Shown: piece after piece, positions 63,101 to 64,000 of the stretch
How positions within the stretch are numbered: the first letter of the stretch is position 1
Layout of the letters: each line of letters opens with the position of its first letter
NCBI RefSeq assembly: GCF_022538185.1
Contig: NZ_JAKYXC010000008.1
Location: 112,040 to 176,039 of the forward strand
Reading direction: 5' to 3'
Length of the DNA: 64,000 nt
Source: Microbacterium sp. CFH 31415
GTDB lineage: Bacteria; Actinomycetota; Actinomycetes; Actinomycetales; Microbacteriaceae
Made by a program: the position numbers and the translations under genes
Notes under the pieces: model-generated
What the model saw: the letters and a program-made list of their open reading frames with translations, nothing else
What the model was told of the DNA's origin: nothing
Database searches by the model: none

Positions 63101-63148
63101 CGACCGGCGCGCGTGGCGCGGGGGCCGTGGAGCGGATGCCTGAGACAA
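60143..63148 (-). CDS. Secreted GH43 arabinofuranosidase/xylosidase with CBM and SCG domain
   Basis: 1001 residues. Order: long Arg-rich n-region and signal peptide (to about 59), GH43 propeller (about 75-400), a CBM4/9-like domain (about 430-590, starting FTNPGFEDGTAGW), a beta-xylosidase-type concanavalin domain (about 605-810), a helical FIVAR-like segment (about 815-895) and the shared SCG domain (last 97). Asp89 (PDVSVE), Asp208 (FHDPSLFF) and Glu264 (LFEGAQV) are the likely catalytic set of the XynB-like GH43 branch. The start is a TTG at 63148 with AAGGAG eight bases upstream. It follows the second WxL-like gene by 123 bases and a hairpin. Confidence 0.87.
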   Translation of the reverse strand: MSQASAPRPPRHARRSRSTEIPTRRSHPRRGLRSIAITGATAIAAGLLLAPVALPAQAAEPWDPASGYTSTDKGDGTYTVPLMNADVPDVSVERIPASENDEGRDIYYMISTTMHLSPGAPIMKSYDLVNWEIVNYVFDRADISDSFSLRNGQSSYGQGQWASSIRYHDGKWYVAFNTNNLGGSYLYVTEDIDNGSWERIALGRAFHDPSLFFDVDGTPYIFYGSGSTSAVKLSSDMKTVVAEYPQILRTSDYPGASFIGGLFEGAQVQYIDGKYYIVIITWPSGQGRQVALFRSDELLGRYATADGSNPYEAKGVLNSNGFAQGSLVPIAGENGTTDWSGMFFRDTFPIGRIPALIPATWSDGWPTFGNNGAVPVNGAFAKPIELSPEEELYERQKSIVVSDDFDNDAPHRAYMDEDWQIPAAPDIDESLLGVELFTNPGFEDGTAGWIVNDTATLTSSTDAASGASSVQVTGRTTTGSGPAQDVSGKVQHNVTYDISAKVKYENPNSPATKQFIATARYGSSTFTNLASVTATRGQWATISGSFTVPASQSLSSMRIFIETPWTSTPSTAPDTHLMDFKVDDVSLKGRPVSVEAPHPDEIAPNGSRLALPWEWNHAPDNRYWSLTDREGWLRLTTGKVLTGSMKHLKLANDDEAAYLEEARNTLSQRTFGPRQSAETKLEISGMKDGDVTGLAAYNRGFSYVAVKRVGGVNTVGVVNRTQPFTTTIDQAAIESFLPGTTASLGSATEVHLKADLDFASPVGQLWTTFYYSLDGITWHQLGNRVGPQTLDGTLTHFMGHRVGLFNYATQQAGGHVDFDHYLLSDTLTSQNLPLDESDLEAAIAHAGTLDEADYPAEEWAELEELLADAEAAAAATPGTQNQIDAPERALSLQLARLGVLEAAAPSLDVSVTAQTRCVAGKVVLTAQATNDDDVPVTLKLSTAFGSKALAPLAPGKTVAHAFSSRQASVSADEIEVEASATVGGEMVTVPLDAEYAARSCG

Positions 63149-63223
63149 CGGTTCTCTCCTTCAGTCAGGCGTGCGGGGAGGCGCAGTCGCGGTTCGACGG
63201 CGCTGTCGAGTGGAGCGGGGGTC

Positions 63224-63250
63224 GGGAGGGGCGGGGGCGCCGCCCCTCCC
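63224..63250 (-). terminator. Intra-operon hairpin after WxL-like gene 2
   Basis: Perfect 11-bp stem GGGAGGGGCGG/CCGCCCCTCCC with loop gggcg, 21 bases after the WxL-like stop and 75 bases before the GH43 start. It matches the position of the hairpin after WxL-like gene 1. Confidence 0.7.
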
Positions 63251-63271
63251 GCGGTGAGGGATCCGGTCGGA

Positions 63272-63892
63272 TCAGAACGCGTCTTCCCACAGGGTGAGGG
63301 TGAGGGTCGCCGAGTAGCTGCCCGGGGCGACGTCGACCGGGGTCTTCAGGACGAGGTCGGCATTCGCGTCCCACGAGCCGACCGCGCGCGCGCCACTGGA
63401 GTCGATGGCCATCGAGAGGAACTCCTCGCCCTCGAGTCCGACGTTGTTGGGCGCCTCGTCGAAGATGGTGCCGACCTCGGGGCCTTCGGCGACCTCGCCG
63501 TCGGCCTCGGTGAGCAGGTGCGGCGTCCAGCCGAGGTGCTCCGGGCCGAGCTCGGGGGCGCCTGCCGCGGTGAAGGCCGACGACTGCCCGGTCACATACC
63601 AGAACACGCCGTCGGGCACTTCCTCGCGGTCGTCCGAGACCGTGACCGTCGGCAGCACGCCGGCGAACTCACGCAGGTCGGCGTCCTGCGACTCGACCTC
63701 CGTGAGTGCCGCCGAGGTCGAGGCGACGCTCATCGTGAGGGCGCCGACCGGCGGCAGCGCCGCGATGTCGACGGTCACATCGACCGCGTCGTCGCCGACT
63801 TCGTCTGCGATCGCCGCGCCGGCGACGCCGAGCAGCAGCATCCCTCCGACTGCTCCCGCGGCGAGCCGCCCCATCATGCCTGTCTTCTTCAT
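63272..63892 (-). CDS. WxL-like secreted surface protein (paralogue 2)
   Basis: 206 residues, the same length as the gene at 12005-12625 and clearly its paralogue: signal peptide ending AAIADE, FWYVTGQSSAF in the middle, EAPNNVGLEGEEFL, and the ending YSATLTLTLWEDAF. No anchor or catalytic residues. Here it leads a unit with a GH43 enzyme instead of a DUF916 protein, which ties WxL-like proteins directly to arabinan hydrolysis. ATG 63892 follows GGAGACGG. Confidence 0.75.
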   Translation of the reverse strand: MKKTGMMGRLAAGAVGGMLLLGVAGAAIADEVGDDAVDVTVDIAALPPVGALTMSVASTSAALTEVESQDADLREFAGVLPTVTVSDDREEVPDGVFWYVTGQSSAFTAAGAPELGPEHLGWTPHLLTEADGEVAEGPEVGTIFDEAPNNVGLEGEEFLSMAIDSSGARAVGSWDANADLVLKTPVDVAPGSYSATLTLTLWEDAF

Positions 63893-63941
63893 CTTGCCGT
63901 CTCCGATCTTGCGCGGCGCGCTGCACCGCGGGGTGGTGTCG

Positions 63942-63962
63942 GCGGCCGGATCATCCGGCCGC
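63942..63962 (-). promoter_or_regulatory. 5' UTR hairpin of WxL-like gene 2
   Basis: Perfect 8-bp stem GCGGCCGG/CCGGCCGC with loop atcat, 49 bases before the start codon. It mirrors the hairpin at 12676-12694 (loop tccat, 50 bases before the start of paralogue 1). Nothing else can be read in the last 38 bases of the window. Confidence 0.5.
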
Positions 63963-64000
63963 TCACGGTCTTCGCACCGAGCGCGGACCGCAGGTGGGTG

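Noticed and set aside
1..64000. Mobile element, prophage or genomic-island borders
   Set aside because: No transposase, integrase, tRNA-linked repeats or clear composition shift was seen; the arabinan genes have the same high-GC codon style as the housekeeping genes.

Overview
The window is a contiguous stretch of high-GC actinobacterial DNA. Gene style, codon use and content fit the family Microbacteriaceae, most likely Microbacterium or a close relative; that is inference, because no rRNA or other taxonomic marker is present. I see no tRNA, rRNA, CRISPR array, transposase or prophage.

Positions 1-39,800 and 60,100-64,000 hold a plant-arabinan / L-arabinose utilisation locus. On the minus strand at 1-8,926 there is one long operon: a YtfQ-type sugar-binding lipoprotein, a CUT2 importer (ATPase and two permeases), then araD, araB, araA and the 5' end of another secreted protein. 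A LacI-type regulator (9,179-10,198) lies upstream. The regulator is the last gene of a surface-protein operon (9,179-12,625) that encodes a divergent WxL-like protein, a DUF916-type protein and a small (GN)n-rich membrane-anchored protein. This trio resembles the csc/WxL cell-surface clusters of Firmicutes.

From 13,131 to 36,892 there are six large secreted proteins plus one Tat-exported GH127 enzyme: GH43-type enzymes at 13.1-16.0, 16.1-19.6, 19.8-23.3 and 23.6-26.5 kb, a catalytic-domain-free accessory protein (27.7-29.6), the GH127 beta-L-arabinofuranosidase (29.7-32.0) and a 1572-residue (alpha/alpha)6-barrel enzyme that may be GH121-like (32.2-36.9). An unrelated MpaB/DUF2236 gene sits at 26.6-27.6 kb. 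A seventh secreted enzyme, another GH43 protein (60.1-63.1), follows a second WxL-like gene (63.3-63.9). All of these except the Tat-exported GH127 end in the same roughly 95-residue domain, which carries an R-C-V-A-G-K motif and a terminal S/T-C-G. I regard this shared domain, next to WxL/DUF916 surface genes, as the best candidate for an undescribed surface-display or enzyme-assembly system.

Regulation is visible. About twelve copies of a 12-bp palindrome (consensus GTTAGCGSTAAC) occur only upstream of the SBP/araBDA operon, the WxL operon, three GH43 units and the GH127 unit. Three of these promoters have the same layout: a TTGKTY -35 box, a 17-bp spacer, a TA-rich -10 box and two tandem operators lying over both boxes. 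A separate unit (38.7-45.1 kb) has a second LacI regulator, a CUT1 oligosaccharide importer without its own ATPase, and a cytosolic GH127. Together the genes suggest outside-the-cell trimming of arabinan or extensin-type arabinosides, uptake of free arabinose (CUT2) and short beta-L-arabino-oligosaccharides (CUT1), final cleavage in the cytosol, and entry into the pentose phosphate pathway by AraA-AraB-AraD.

The rest (37.0-38.6 and 45.2-60.0 kb) is ordinary chromosome: an SDR dehydrogenase, DUF1992 protein, MFS transporter, GNAT acetyltransferase, gluconokinase, PadR module, glutamate decarboxylase, DUF1206 protein, glycosyltransferase, TetR regulator, FMN reductase, DNA polymerase IV, NAD(P)-binding protein with a MarR partner, and an alpha/beta hydrolase with a GntR partner.
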